From assembly GCA_916719935.1 (NCBI GenBank), contig CAKAPY010000001.1, positions 1 to 39,610 of the forward strand: 39,610 bases of DNA, given 5' to 3'. The notes under the pieces are model-generated. The model was not told where the DNA came from. It saw nothing but the letters and a program-made list of their open reading frames with translations, and made no database searches. The stretch is from an uncultured Actinomyces sp. Lineage in GTDB: Bacteria; Actinomycetota; Actinomycetes; Actinomycetales; Actinomycetaceae. The translations under genes and the position numbers were made by a program. Positions 1 to 7,846 of the stretch are shown here, piece after piece; position 1 is the first letter of the stretch, and every line of letters begins with the position of its first letter.

Positions 1-2048
1 AGATCAAGCGATTCCGAGGAAAGTCTGCCCTGCGCAGACGACTTTCACTCGCGAATGATCTGGCGATCGCAGACTATGTGCAGCAACTGCCCGAGAAAGC
101 AAAGCGAATGATTAACCAGCAGCACGTTAAGGATGAGAACCACCTTCGTGCTCTCATTGCGAAGGCGCTCCGTAAGGAAGTGCATTCTGCAACGGCGCCT
201 AGCGTTGACTTCATCAAGCATGTTCTGGACAATGCATATTCGTCTGGGATCACGTATGATGTGACCGACGCTAAGAACGCTGTGACGTCCTTCGCCGCTA
301 AGTCTACCAACCAGGCTGAGCGGTGTCTGAAGGTTGTGCAGGAGATGCACTTCATGTCTGAAGACAAGATGGAAGTACAGGCAGATGGAGACGGACCGAT
401 TGCGTTCTTCGACGTCGAGGTATTTCCTAACCTCTTCATTGTCTGCTACAAGTATCCGGGAGAGCCGGTCCGACGTTTCTTCAACCCGTCTGCTGAAGAC
501 GTGAAGAAGCTGATGGAGCTCCGACTCATCGGGTTCAACAACCGTAAGTACGACAACCACATCATGTATGCTGCGTCGCTCGGATATTCTAACGAAGAGC
601 TATTCGAGCAGTCTCAGCGAATCATCGAGAACAAAGCGAATGCTACTTTCCGGGAAGCGTACTCGATGTCCTACACGGATATTTACGACTTCTCGACAAA
701 GAAGCAGTCTCTTAAGAAGTGGGAGATTGAACTTGGGATTCATCACCAGGAGCTTGGTCTTCCTTGGGACAAGCCCGTTCCTGAGGAGCTTTGGGAAACC
801 GCGGGTGACTACTGCGCGAACGATGTCGAGGCGACTGAAGCTGTGTTTAATCACCTTAGTGATGACTGGGGTGCCCGACAGATTCTGGCTGAGCTTTCTG
901 GCCTATCTGTCAATGACACGACCAACCAGCACACATGCGCCTTGGTGTTCGGCAAAGACCGGAGGCCCGACAAGAGCAAGTTCGTCTACACAGACCTATC
1001 CACGATCTTCCCAGGATACACCTTCGATAAATTTAAGGGATCTTCCTATCGTGGAGAAGACCCCGGGGAGGGAGGCTACGTATACTCCGAACCCGGTTAC
1101 TACGAAGATGTTGTGCTCTTAGACGTCGCTTCAATGCATCCGACGTCTATCGAGGAGCTTAACCTCTTCGGACCCTACACCAAGAAGTACAGTGAACTTA
1201 AGCAAGCTCGCATCACGATTAAGCATAAGGACATGGACGCTCTTGGTAAGCTGTTTGACGGTAGGCTCCTGTCCATCGCTGAGCAGCATGATCTGGACAA
1301 GCTGGGTACTGCACTCAAGCTTCCTATCAACTCTATGTACGGATTGACGAGCGCCAAGTTCGACAACCCTGCATACGATCCTCGCAACATCGACAACATT
1401 GTCGCGAAGCGAGGGGCGCTCTTTATGATCGACCTCAAGCACTATGTGCAGGATGAGCTCGGTCTGACAGTTGCGCACATCAAGACGGACTCGATCAAGA
1501 TTCCGGGGGCTACGCCTGACGATATTCAGAAGGTGATGGAGTTCGGTCAGCGATACGGGTACACCTTCGAACACGAGGCCACCTATGCCAAGATGGTGCT
1601 CGTGAACAAGGCCGTCTATATTGCCAAGTATGCGTTCCCTCATGAAGGTGAGTGGACGGCTACTGGCAAGCAGTTCCAGGAGCCCTACGTGTTCAAGAAG
1701 CTCTTCTCTGGAGAGCCGATTGAATTCGAGGACTACGTCCAGACCAAGCAGGTACAGACCGCCATGTATCTGCGCTTCCCTGATGGGGAGCCTCACTTCG
1801 TTGGTAGGGTCGGTGCGTTCGTGCCGATCAAGCCAGACAGGGGTGGCGGTGAACTCCTTAGGGAGAACAAGGACGGCGAGATCAAAGACGCCGTTGTGGG
1901 TACTAAGGGATATTTCTGGAAGGAAGCAGAGGTAGTCAAGTACCTACACCTGGAGCAGGATGTTGATACATCTTACTCCGAAGCGCTCGCGGACGAAGCG
2001 CGCGCAGCCATTGAACAATTCATCAACTTCGACGAATTCGTCGCTTAG
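1..2048 (+). CDS. C-terminal part of helicase-primase-family B DNA polymerase fusion (continues from the window end)
   Basis: This is the 3' part of one reading frame that starts at 37866 and crosses the 55-bp window overlap without a stop. In full-length numbering (1,245 residues) it carries a DnaQ-like 3'-5' exonuclease followed by a family B polymerase. Exo I is FDVEVF (D701, E703), Exo II is FNNRKYDN (D748), and Exo III is YCANDVEA (Y834, D838). Polymerase motif A is LLDVASMHPTS (D938), motif B is KLPINSMYG (K1003 to G1011), and motif C is HIKTDSIKI (K1058, D1060). Motif C has KTD where most family B enzymes have DTD; the second, catalytic Asp is kept. A GTG at 78 could be called as a start, but the frame is open upstream and encodes the primase motif, so it is not the start. 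The stop is followed 14 bases later by the SSB-like gene, indicating a replication operon. Confidence 0.93.
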   Translation, partial: IKRFRGKSALRRRLSLANDLAIADYVQQLPEKAKRMINQQHVKDENHLRALIAKALRKEVHSATAPSVDFIKHVLDNAYSSGITYDVTDAKNAVTSFAAKSTNQAERCLKVVQEMHFMSEDKMEVQADGDGPIAFFDVEVFPNLFIVCYKYPGEPVRRFFNPSAEDVKKLMELRLIGFNNRKYDNHIMYAASLGYSNEELFEQSQRIIENKANATFREAYSMSYTDIYDFSTKKQSLKKWEIELGIHHQELGLPWDKPVPEELWETAGDYCANDVEATEAVFNHLSDDWGARQILAELSGLSVNDTTNQHTCALVFGKDRRPDKSKFVYTDLSTIFPGYTFDKFKGSSYRGEDPGEGGYVYSEPGYYEDVVLLDVASMHPTSIEELNLFGPYTKKYSELKQARITIKHKDMDALGKLFDGRLLSIAEQHDLDKLGTALKLPINSMYGLTSAKFDNPAYDPRNIDNIVAKRGALFMIDLKHYVQDELGLTVAHIKTDSIKIPGATPDDIQKVMEFGQRYGYTFEHEATYAKMVLVNKAVYIAKYAFPHEGEWTATGKQFQEPYVFKKLFSGEPIEFEDYVQTKQVQTAMYLRFPDGEPHFVGRVGAFVPIKPDRGGGELLRENKDGEIKDAVVGTKGYFWKEAEVVKYLHLEQDVDTSYSEALADEARAAIEQFINFDEFVA

Positions 2049-2062
2049 AAAGGAAACCAAAC

Positions 2063-2521
2063 ATGGCATCTGATATCTGCATCGAGAACGGTAAGCTGTT
2101 CTTCCTGAACTTCTCCGGAGCTGCTTCGCGCTTCAACAAGGAAGGTCGTCGTGAGTTCTCCGTCGCGATCCCTCTGGATCTCGTGGATGATCTCGTCAAT
2201 GACGGCTGGAACATCAAGTACGGCAAGGACAAGGACCGCAACCCGGATCCCGAGAAGCCGTACATCACAGTCAAGGTCCGATTCGACTTCCGTCCGCCGG
2301 CGATCTGGATGATCACTGGTGGTCGCAAGGTCCTGCTGTCGGAAGAGACCGTTGGTTCGCTGGACGGCGTTACGATCAAGACGGCTGATGTCGTGATCTC
2401 CCCGCACGTTTACGACTTCAATGGCAACAAGGGTATCTCTGCATACCTCAAGGAGGCCTACATCACGGTCGATGATGAGACCTCGACGTTCGCTGCTAAG
2501 TACGCAGATCTGGACGTCTAA
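2063..2521 (+). CDS. Probable phage single-stranded DNA-binding protein
   Basis: The product has 152 residues. Its length, beta-rich pattern and C-terminal segment (SPHVYDFNGNKGISAYLKEA, about residues 113-132) resemble a family of OB-fold-like ssDNA-binding proteins of Gram-positive phages. The match is from memory of the family, not from a search. It begins 14 bases after the polymerase stop with the ribosome site AGAAAGGAAA. This position fits a protein coating template strands for the fused helicase-primase-polymerase. Codons are strongly biased toward C-ending choices, as in the capsid and tail tube genes, which suggests high expression. There is no acidic DDDIPF-type tail like that of bacterial SSB; the last residues are ADLDV. 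Confidence 0.7.
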   Translation: MASDICIENGKLFFLNFSGAASRFNKEGRREFSVAIPLDLVDDLVNDGWNIKYGKDKDRNPDPEKPYITVKVRFDFRPPAIWMITGGRKVLLSEETVGSLDGVTIKTADVVISPHVYDFNGNKGISAYLKEAYITVDDETSTFAAKYADLDV

Positions 2522-2528
2522 TATTCCT

Positions 2529-2562
2529 GACGGGGGTGGGTTGTGTGTGGCCTGCCCCCGTC
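2529..2562 (+). terminator. GC-rich hairpin between SSB-like and HNH genes
   Basis: GACGGGGG (2529-2536) pairs exactly with CCCCCGTC (2555-2562) around an 18-base loop. It starts 8 bases after the SSB-like stop and lies just before the HNH ribosome site. No T-run follows, so it may be an mRNA-stabilising stem or weak attenuator rather than an intrinsic terminator. Confidence 0.4.
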
Positions 2563-2578
2563 GTTAGGAGTTGGTGAA

Positions 2579-2956
2579 ATGCTCGATGAAGTAGACATTT
2601 GGGCACGGGTACCAAACTTTCCTCAGTACGAGGCTAATCGTCTGGGGGATGTTCGAAGAGTCGACACTAGCATAGCGCTGCGACCGTTTACTAGGAATGG
2701 TCAAAGTCTATATGTCAGGCTCTACAAGTCTTCCGGGGTGGCATCTGAAAAGACTGTCGCCTCGGTTGTTTGGGCTGCTTTCTACAAGAGGTGGCCCACT
2801 GATTCCTTCGTTTGCCATGCTGATGGTGACGTTAGGAACAACGCTCTGGATAACCTATATTTAGGATCCCGGGCGGATGTCAACAAAACAAGGCGGCGTC
2901 TGGATGACACAATCTGGGACCGCCTACAGAAGGAAGGAGAACTAGTTCATGGCTAA
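2579..2956 (+). CDS. Free-standing HNH homing endonuclease with NUMOD4-like N-terminus
   Basis: I chose the ATG at 2579 (125 residues) because TAGGAG lies just upstream; an in-frame GTG at 2543 has no ribosome site and would overlap a hairpin. The N-terminus (IWARVPNFPQYEANRLGDVR) matches the NUMOD4 pattern W..I.NFP.YE.S..G.VR. The C-terminal half carries an HNH core, CHADGDVRNNALDNLYLGS, with the usual H...NN...NL spacing. Such proteins are mobile endonucleases that spread into alleles lacking them. Its stop overlaps the next start by 8 bases. Codon use is more relaxed than in the SSB-like gene before it and the gene after it, consistent with later insertion between two highly expressed genes. 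Confidence 0.82.
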   Translation: MLDEVDIWARVPNFPQYEANRLGDVRRVDTSIALRPFTRNGQSLYVRLYKSSGVASEKTVASVVWAAFYKRWPTDSFVCHADGDVRNNALDNLYLGSRADVNKTRRRLDDTIWDRLQKEGELVHG

Positions 2957-3518
2957 CTGGTTCGAAACTGTGGTGCCGGACAACCAGGCCTGGCACGATC
3001 TTAACCCGGTTAAGGAGAGGCTTTCCTCCGTGGATGCTCTCGGTATCGCGGGTTACCTCGAGGCCGTCCTCTCGGATCCGATGAACTCCAAGTTCGACAA
3101 CGACAACTTCACGGCGATCGTGAACATCAAGAACGGATTCATCCCGATCAACGGAGACTACACGGGCTTCTCGATCGAGATCCATGGTGAGATTGGTGGT
3201 GAGCAGGTTGACAAGACCGTGCTCCACACCGACGATCCCAAGGCCGAGGTCTACATGTGGAACATCGAGAAGCTTGTCTTCGCCGAGAATGGCGCCTCAG
3301 CTGTGGATGCGTCTAAGCATACCACGATCGATGCGGGTGGCGACTATATCATGCGTATCAAAGTTGAGGGTAACGCGAACGAGCCGGGTGCGACTCCTGC
3401 AGATGGTCGGGGTAAGTACTGGGCTGAGCACGCTGAGTTCAACCCGAAGATCACCCCTACTGCTCTGACATCTATCAAGGCGGCACTCAACCGCGAGCAA
3501 GGAATGGATTCTCTCTGA
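2949..3518 (+). CDS. Conserved-looking hypothetical protein of the replication cluster
   Basis: The product has 189 residues and I do not recognise it. It is soluble and acidic, has no signal peptide or membrane segment, and is preceded by GAAGGAGA. Codon bias is strong (C-ending codons), like that of the SSB-like gene, so it is probably abundant. The pattern suggests a mixed alpha/beta protein with a beta-rich middle (about residues 55-140). It overlaps the next gene by one base (TGATG), so the two are probably made in fixed proportion. Position next to polymerase and SSB genes suggests a DNA metabolism role, but no motif supports a specific one. Confidence 0.8.
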   Translation: MANWFETVVPDNQAWHDLNPVKERLSSVDALGIAGYLEAVLSDPMNSKFDNDNFTAIVNIKNGFIPINGDYTGFSIEIHGEIGGEQVDKTVLHTDDPKAEVYMWNIEKLVFAENGASAVDASKHTTIDAGGDYIMRIKVEGNANEPGATPADGRGKYWAEHAEFNPKITPTALTSIKAALNREQGMDSL

Positions 3519-4000
3519 TGACTAAGATTCCCGCAGAAATCAAGAAGAAGCTTGTCGCCGAGAAGGACTTCTTCAAGTTCACGAAGTACGAACAGGACAT
3601 GCGCAAGATCAACGACAACATCGTTGGTCTCGTGATGAAGGCAGTCGGCAACAAGATTGCTGACGACCAGCCTTACACCTTCCGGATTAACTTTCGCAAC
3701 GGTCGCATCGTCGGCGAGACCTTTGATCCTCGTTTCTCTGTTGAGAAGCTTGAGGGGCGTACCTCCACTACCGAGTTCTCCCTCAAGGATGATTCGGACA
3801 CGGTGTACTACGAACTCAAGCATCTCGGCACGGATTACGATGGTCAGATCACCAATGGTGACTCCTGGGTTGCCCGCATCAAGCAGGTTAACTATGTGAC
3901 CAAGGAAGTTATGGTTAACCCTGACTTTGATGACCCTGAGGAGCGTAAGCTCATCTCGGACGCACTTATGCGTGGGTTTAAGTCTCCTGAGATGGCCTGA
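3518..4000 (+). CDS. Hypothetical protein, translationally coupled to the upstream gene
   Basis: The product has 160 residues and is not recognised. Its start ATG shares one base with the upstream TGA, indicating translational coupling. The N-terminus is basic and helical (about residues 1-45), followed by a probable beta-rich domain (about 50-130) and an acidic C-terminal helix. There is no membrane segment and no cysteine pair. It keeps the C-ending codon preference of the two flanking highly expressed genes. It may form a complex with the 2949-3518 product, judged only from the coupling. Confidence 0.78.
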   Translation: MTKIPAEIKKKLVAEKDFFKFTKYEQDMRKINDNIVGLVMKAVGNKIADDQPYTFRINFRNGRIVGETFDPRFSVEKLEGRTSTTEFSLKDDSDTVYYELKHLGTDYDGQITNGDSWVARIKQVNYVTKEVMVNPDFDDPEERKLISDALMRGFKSPEMA

Positions 4001-4045
4001 GTCTAGCGCTCGTTGAACTATATTTAGACGAAAGGTATCCTACAA

Positions 4046-4408
4046 ATGCTTGCTGGCGAGTACTTCATTCGCGGATTCGACACCGTCAAGACTTCGTTCT
4101 CCACTCCTCTACGGGAGCAGACGCCTCCCGACTTCAAGAAGGAGATCCTATCGGGTAAGCGTCCTGTCCTCGGGGAAATTCTGATGGTGCCCGGGGACGA
4201 GGAAGACGTGAAGGTGATCAAGTGGGTCGAGATCACTACGCATCGCGGTAAGTGTATCCTTAATGGTACGAACCCTCTGGCGTGGGAATGGATCGCTAAG
4301 GTGCACTACGGGTTGTTTAACTACCCGGTTAAGATCGAGATGTATCCTCACATTCCTAAGGATGCGGCGGAAGTGGTGCTCCGCTTGCTGAAGAAGGAGA
4401 TTCTCTAG
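4046..4408 (+). CDS. Hypothetical protein upstream of SF2 helicase
   Basis: The product has 120 residues, is preceded by GACGAAAGGTATC, and ends 5 bases before the SF2 helicase start. It contains an Arg/Lys-balanced N-terminal half and a C-terminal helix rich in Leu and Lys (VVLRLLKKEIL). No motif is recognised. The close spacing to the helicase gene suggests co-translation. Confidence 0.75.
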   Translation: MLAGEYFIRGFDTVKTSFSTPLREQTPPDFKKEILSGKRPVLGEILMVPGDEEDVKVIKWVEITTHRGKCILNGTNPLAWEWIAKVHYGLFNYPVKIEMYPHIPKDAAEVVLRLLKKEIL

Positions 4409-4413
4409 AAGTA

Positions 4414-5559
4414 ATGGTTGCGAAGTTATATTCGCATCAGGAAGAGGCCTTGGGGCTCCTACAAAGTGGCAAAGTCCTTGTCGGTGGCGTCGGCTCGGGC
4501 AAGTCACGTGTAGGAGCCTCTTGGGCCCTTTCTCAAGCGGATGAAAGCAAGATCATTGTTATCACTATTGCGCGGAAGAGAGACTCTCTCGAGTGGGAGG
4601 GCGAGTTCGCTGCGCTCGGTGCCGATTTTGAAGAGGTGACAATCGAGAGTTGGAACAACATCTCGAAATTCGACGACTGCTGTCTTAATGTGTTCATATT
4701 TGATGAACAGCGTGTAGTCGGGTCTGGAGCCTGGGTTAAGAGCTTCCTCAAAATTGCGGAGAATAATCAATGGATTATGCTCAGTGCAACGCCGGGGGAT
4801 GTCTGGCTTGACTACGCCCCCCTCTTCATCGCCAACGGGTATTACAAAAACCGAACCGAGTTCGCAGAACGACACATTGTCTGGGACAGGTTCGCGAAAT
4901 ACCCGAAGGTGAAGCGGTATCTTGATACGGGGCTTCTCGAAGCTCGTCGTAGGAAGATACTCGTCCCTATGCCGGCAGAACGCCACACTAGACGTAACCG
5001 GTCCTACATCCCCATGGAGTACGACAAGGAGACGTACGAGTCCATCGCTAAGAAGCGTGTGGATCCATGGACCGAGGAACCTTATAGAAATGCTGCCGGT
5101 GTCTGTTACGGCTTACGTAAATGTGTCAACTCGGATAGGTCTCGCGTGGATCATATTCGTCTGGTGGCGCGCAAGCGTAAGAAGCTGATTGTGTTCTACA
5201 ACTTTAACTACGAGCGAGACATCCTGCTTGAATTGCGGGATGAATTCACCGTAGCTGAGTGGAACGGGCACAATCACGAGCCGATCCCGTCTACTGATTC
5301 ATGGGTATATTTGGTACAGTATACCGCGGGCGCCGAGGGGTGGAACTGTGTAGAGACGGACACGATTGTGTTCTACTCCCTCAACTACTCGTGGAAGGTC
5401 TTGGAGCAGGCTGAAGGTCGCATTGACCGGATCAACACTCCATTCACAGATCTCCACTACTTCTATTTTTTCTCGGAGTCTGGAATAGACTCTGCCATCC
5501 GGAAGGCCGTCCAAGAGAAGGGCGTCTTCAATGAGCGCATATTTGCGCACAACCTGTAA
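4414..5559 (+). CDS. SF2 (SNF2/DEAD-like) DNA helicase
   Basis: The product has 381 residues. It has the motifs of a compact two-lobed superfamily 2 ATPase: a Q-motif-like SHQEEAL at the N-terminus, Walker A GGVGSGKS (24-31), Walker B FIFDEQR (D97, E98), motif III LSATP (123-127), and motif VI QAEGRIDR near the C-terminus. DEQR instead of DEAH or DEAD is a variant, but the catalytic Asp-Glu pair is kept. SNF2-like helicases of this size are common in phage replication clusters and may serve replication initiation, fork restart or recombination. The gene sits 5 bases after the previous stop with a weak ribosome site, so it depends on upstream translation. Confidence 0.88.
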   Translation: MVAKLYSHQEEALGLLQSGKVLVGGVGSGKSRVGASWALSQADESKIIVITIARKRDSLEWEGEFAALGADFEEVTIESWNNISKFDDCCLNVFIFDEQRVVGSGAWVKSFLKIAENNQWIMLSATPGDVWLDYAPLFIANGYYKNRTEFAERHIVWDRFAKYPKVKRYLDTGLLEARRRKILVPMPAERHTRRNRSYIPMEYDKETYESIAKKRVDPWTEEPYRNAAGVCYGLRKCVNSDRSRVDHIRLVARKRKKLIVFYNFNYERDILLELRDEFTVAEWNGHNHEPIPSTDSWVYLVQYTAGAEGWNCVETDTIVFYSLNYSWKVLEQAEGRIDRINTPFTDLHYFYFFSESGIDSAIRKAVQEKGVFNERIFAHNL

Positions 5560-5570
5560 AGGAGCATGAA

Positions 5571-5879
5571 ATGTCTATGAAGCCCGGTTGCGTGATTTAC
5601 AACCCCGAAGGTAAGAGCTGGTGTGTTCTCGTTGAGTCGTATCAGGAGGATGGGACGATTCGTCGTTTTATGTCATTTCACAAGACTCTTCATGACGCGA
5701 GACTAACCCGACAGGCTCATGCTGATGTTAACGAGGGAGACCCCAACGTTAAGATCCACTTGTTCAAGTATGAGTTTATTGCGGATGACCGGCAGATCGC
5801 TGAAATGATGATACACCAGGCACTTGAGGCTATGGTCGATTCTTGGGAAAAGGAGCTCAGCAATGACTGCAACGACTGA
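5571..5879 (+). CDS. Small hypothetical protein
   Basis: The product has 102 residues. The start has AAAGGAG 7 bases upstream; a second in-frame Met follows two codons later. It has one Cys near each end of the N-terminal third, a mixed charged body and an amphipathic C-terminal helix. No family is recognised. It is the first of five small overlapping genes filling the space between the helicase and the putative origin, with overlaps of 8-17 bases except before the last gene. Confidence 0.7.
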   Translation: MSMKPGCVIYNPEGKSWCVLVESYQEDGTIRRFMSFHKTLHDARLTRQAHADVNEGDPNVKIHLFKYEFIADDRQIAEMMIHQALEAMVDSWEKELSNDCND

Positions 5880-6144
5880 GTGGTGCATCCTGGCCGTTAT
5901 TGATTTCAAGACGGGCTTCGCGCCTTGTGTGGTTCTTAGTGTTCATCAGAATCTACGGAAGGCTCATGCATACGCAATTAGTTTAGCTGACGATCCCCAC
6001 TGGCCAACAACCGTAGATATGTTGAAGTACACGGATGACATTCGTAAACTGAAAGTGGGCGATTATCTCCGCGATAAGAAGATCGATGTCATTATGGACA
6101 AAACTGGTAATGTAGTCGTAGAAGGGGCTTACGATGAAGACTGA
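5863..6144 (+). CDS. Small hypothetical protein
   Basis: The product has 93 residues from the ATG at 5863, which has AAAAGGAG upstream. An upstream in-frame ATG at 5824 would overlap the previous gene by 56 bases and lacks a site. A hydrophobic beta-like start (WCILAVIDF) and a C-terminal KTGNVVVEGAYDED are visible. Function is unknown. It overlaps both neighbours. Confidence 0.68.
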   Translation: MTATTEWCILAVIDFKTGFAPCVVLSVHQNLRKAHAYAISLADDPHWPTTVDMLKYTDDIRKLKVGDYLRDKKIDVIMDKTGNVVVEGAYDED

Positions 6145-6529
6145 TAATGGATACGAGCTCTCGGACTTCTCTGTCGATATTTTCGAAGAGGGGGAGCATA
6201 TCAAGGTTCGAGTCGAGTGTTTCGCCGACGATCGTACTCACGTGCCTTTCCACTTGTACAACCAGGGGGTAATTGAAAAGGCCGCTGCCAGCGATTCGAA
6301 ATTCTTCTACGCCGTACTGGCTAGGATGATCACTGAGAATCTCAACGGTATACTAACTTCGAACATTGTCCAACCCGAGCCGTGTGAGTGTCAGGACCAT
6401 TACTGGTTCAAGACGCACCCGGACGACAGGCAGGAATACTGGCGTACGAAGAGCGGGCGTATCTATTCGAAGACACACACCATCAAGTGCCCAAACAATC
6501 CGGCAAATCGAAGGAAGAACAATGACTAA
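6134..6529 (+). CDS. Small hypothetical protein with C-terminal cysteine cluster
   Basis: The product has 131 residues, preceded by GAAGGGG. The C-terminal part has C-x-C at PEPCECQDHYW and a later single Cys in TIKCPNNP. This could be an incomplete zinc-binding site, but one ligand is missing unless a His serves. The last 50 residues are rich in Tyr, Trp, Arg and Lys and could contact nucleic acid; this is speculative. No family is recognised. Confidence 0.7.
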   Translation: MKTDNGYELSDFSVDIFEEGEHIKVRVECFADDRTHVPFHLYNQGVIEKAAASDSKFFYAVLARMITENLNGILTSNIVQPEPCECQDHYWFKTHPDDRQEYWRTKSGRIYSKTHTIKCPNNPANRRKNND

Positions 6530-6758
6530 CAAGACCTATATTTTCGGACAGGACATCAACACCGAGTGGATGGTCCATGTCACGACGGTCGACTCAGAGA
6601 ACAAGCAGCGTTACGACTACTACGCATTTTTCGAAGATCGTGCTAGGGCCGATACCTATGTCAAGGGTCTGGTCTGCATGATGCCGGAGAAGAATGTCGT
6701 CATCCGAATGACCAAGGTTGAGTGCTTCGACGAGCTCGACACTCTGCGGATCTTCTGA
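6522..6758 (+). CDS. Small hypothetical protein
   Basis: The product has 78 residues from the ATG at 6522, with GAAGGAAG upstream. The longer in-frame extension to 6366 lies entirely over the previous gene and is rejected. It starts with a short beta-like stretch and has a central FFEDRARADTYVKG helix. It overlaps the previous stop by 8 bases. Function is unknown. Confidence 0.66.
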   Translation: MTNKTYIFGQDINTEWMVHVTTVDSENKQRYDYYAFFEDRARADTYVKGLVCMMPEKNVVIRMTKVECFDELDTLRIF

Positions 6759-6772
6759 GAGGGGTTGCTGAC

Positions 6773-6979
6773 GTGGAAACTGTACCGTACATACTGGTAT
6801 TCCGAAGGTATTATAAAGAGGAACTTCGTCACGAGGAGAGGCATCTCTTTAGTAGCTTGAGGGATTTGTACGCTCACACTGCGTGGTTGATCGGACAGAG
6901 CGGCCAGTACGAGATCCACACTCGCTATGATATTCGGGTTGAACTCGCTGAAATTGACCCGATGCCGCCTGCTGCATGA
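6773..6979 (+). CDS. Small hypothetical protein, GTG start
   Basis: The product has 68 residues. I place the start at the GTG at 6773 because GAGAGGGG lies upstream with good spacing; the longer frame to 6722 overlaps the previous gene. It has a hydrophobic first strand (VPYILVF), a highly charged middle (YYKEELRHEERH) and a PMPPAA end. It is the last gene before the gene-free region, so the early transcript probably ends here or soon after. Function is unknown. Confidence 0.6.
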   Translation: METVPYILVFRRYYKEELRHEERHLFSSLRDLYAHTAWLIGQSGQYEIHTRYDIRVELAEIDPMPPAA

Positions 6980-7054
6980 TGATTTGTAGGGCGGGGGATC
7001 GCCTAAAAACGGTCCCTCGCTCTGCAGATACTACTTGGATTCTCATTTTTTGCC

Positions 7055-7382
7055 GGGACAGGGTGGGACAGAAACGGGACAAAGTGGGCCACTTCCGGGA
7101 CAAAAACGGGACAAAAGGGTCTTCAGGTGGGCCTCATTACCCACTACGGATGGGGTCTCATTACCCACTACGGGGCTATTTTTGGCCCATTTTGGGACAC
7201 TGTCCCACTTTTTTGTCCCACTGTCCCACTTTTGGCCCACTTGTCAATGTCGACTTTTCGTTGCAATTTCAAGGAAAAGTCGCTGCTGTCCCATTTGGCC
7301 CACTTATTTTTCTATTAAATTAAATTAAATTAAAAATAAATATATATAATAAGAGCCCCGGGACAGTGGGACAAACGGGACA
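7055..7382. repeat. GGGACA/TGTCCC iterons (13 copies)
   Basis: GGGACA occurs at 7055, 7065, 7076, 7097, 7108, 7194, 7360, 7368 and 7377. Its reverse complement TGTCCC occurs at 7201, 7214, 7222 and 7287. Many copies extend to GGGACAAA or GTCCCACTTTT. Left and right copies point inward to the A/T block and the central ones point the other way. Interspersed GGCCCA copies begin at 7184, 7234, 7297 and 7406, with TGGGCC at 7085 and 7128. Confidence 0.85.
7304..7352. other. A/T-rich block, probable DNA unwinding element
   Basis: 48 of 49 bases are A or T, including four tandem ATTAA units (7314-7333). It is flanked by TGTCCC/GGCCCA copies on the left and three GGGACA copies on the right. Confidence 0.7.
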
Positions 7383-7427
7383 CTTGCAATTTTCATGCAA
7401 TTTCTGGCCCAAAATCCTAGTGGGTAA

Positions 7428-7460
7428 CGAACCCATACAAAAACTTTTCCTATAATGGAT
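7428..7460 (+). promoter_or_regulatory. Probable promoter for the 7544 operon
   Basis: CCTATAATGG gives a perfect -10 hexamer (7451-7456). The -35 region is poor. The leader crosses GGGCCC and two TTACCCACT copies before the gene at 7544, so origin-binding proteins could also control this promoter. The core CCTATAAT is shared with the promoters of the array at 29.6-33.7 kb. Confidence 0.6.
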
Positions 7461-7543
7461 AGAACGGGGCCCATTAGGCCCTTACCCACTGTCCTTACCC
7501 ACTGGGGTTTTACCATTTCTTTACCTTTGCGAAAGGAGCAAAC

Positions 7544-7846
7544 ATGAGCGCAAAGGAAAACAAGTACCAGCGAGATCTGATGGGGAAGCTATCCCGGCTA
7601 TTGCCCGGATGCCTCATCTTGAAGAACGACCCTAACTATCTACAGGGAGTTCCAGATCTTCTGATCCTTCACGGTGACATGTGGGCCATGCTTGAAGTCA
7701 AGGCATCTGACAAGGCGCACGTTCAACCGAACCAGACATATTATGTCAACCGCCTGACGATGATGGGCTTCGCTCGTTTCATCTACCCAGAGAACGAGAA
7801 GGAAGTCCTTGACGAACTTCAGCTTTATTTTGGAGTCCGCCAGTGA
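7544..7846 (+). CDS. VRR-NUC domain nuclease
   Basis: The product has 100 residues, essentially one VRR-NUC domain of the PD-(D/E)xK superfamily. Visible motif residues are QGVPDLLIL (D38), MLEVKAS (E51, K53) and a downstream QPNQ. Stand-alone phage VRR-NUC proteins are structure-selective endonucleases proposed to act as Holliday-junction resolvases, which would suit resolving branched DNA before packaging. The start has GCGAAAGGAGCAAAC upstream, a strong site. Its TGA overlaps the next GTG start (GTGA), so the two nucleases are coupled. Confidence 0.85.
   Translation: MSAKENKYQRDLMGKLSRLLPGCLILKNDPNYLQGVPDLLILHGDMWAMLEVKASDKAHVQPNQTYYVNRLTMMGFARFIYPENEKEVLDELQLYFGVRQ

Larger units (their letters stand above)
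7133..7503. repeat. TTACCCACT repeats (5 copies, two inside a 17-bp direct repeat)
   Basis: CTCATTACCCACTACGG is repeated exactly at 7133-7149 and 7157-7173 with a 24-bp period, so both lie on nearly the same helix face plus a quarter turn. The 9-bp core recurs at 7482-7490 and 7495-7503, and inverted at 7419-7427. Together with the GGGACA set this makes two interleaved repeat families, as if two proteins or two domains bind here. Confidence 0.8.
6980..7543. other. Candidate origin of replication: gene-free, iteron-rich region
   Basis: These 564 bases hold no credible gene: frames crossing it are low-complexity and have no ribosome sites. It contains a dense set of short repeats in both orientations, a 49-bp A/T block (7304-7352), the palindrome TGGGACACTGTCCCA (7193-7207), and a promoter near its right end. 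Direct and inverted iterons beside an easily melted A/T block is the standard layout of theta-type origins. The genome has a helicase-primase-polymerase but no separate initiator gene was recognised. The origin role is inference. Confidence 0.65.

Noticed and set aside
78..2048. Polymerase as a separate gene starting at the GTG at 78
   Set aside because: The frame is open upstream across the join and encodes primase motif III (IEIKRF) immediately before; no ribosome site lies before 78.
2579..2956. HNH gene as part of a group I intron
   Set aside because: The genes on either side are complete and have their own starts and ribosome sites, and no intron core was recognised; it is a free-standing insertion.
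6976..7328. Open frames of 115, 97 and 63 codons crossing the iteron region
   Set aside because: Their translations follow the GGGACA and CCCACTTT repeats (for example GHCPTFLSHCPTF), no ribosome site precedes them, and they cover each other in three frames.
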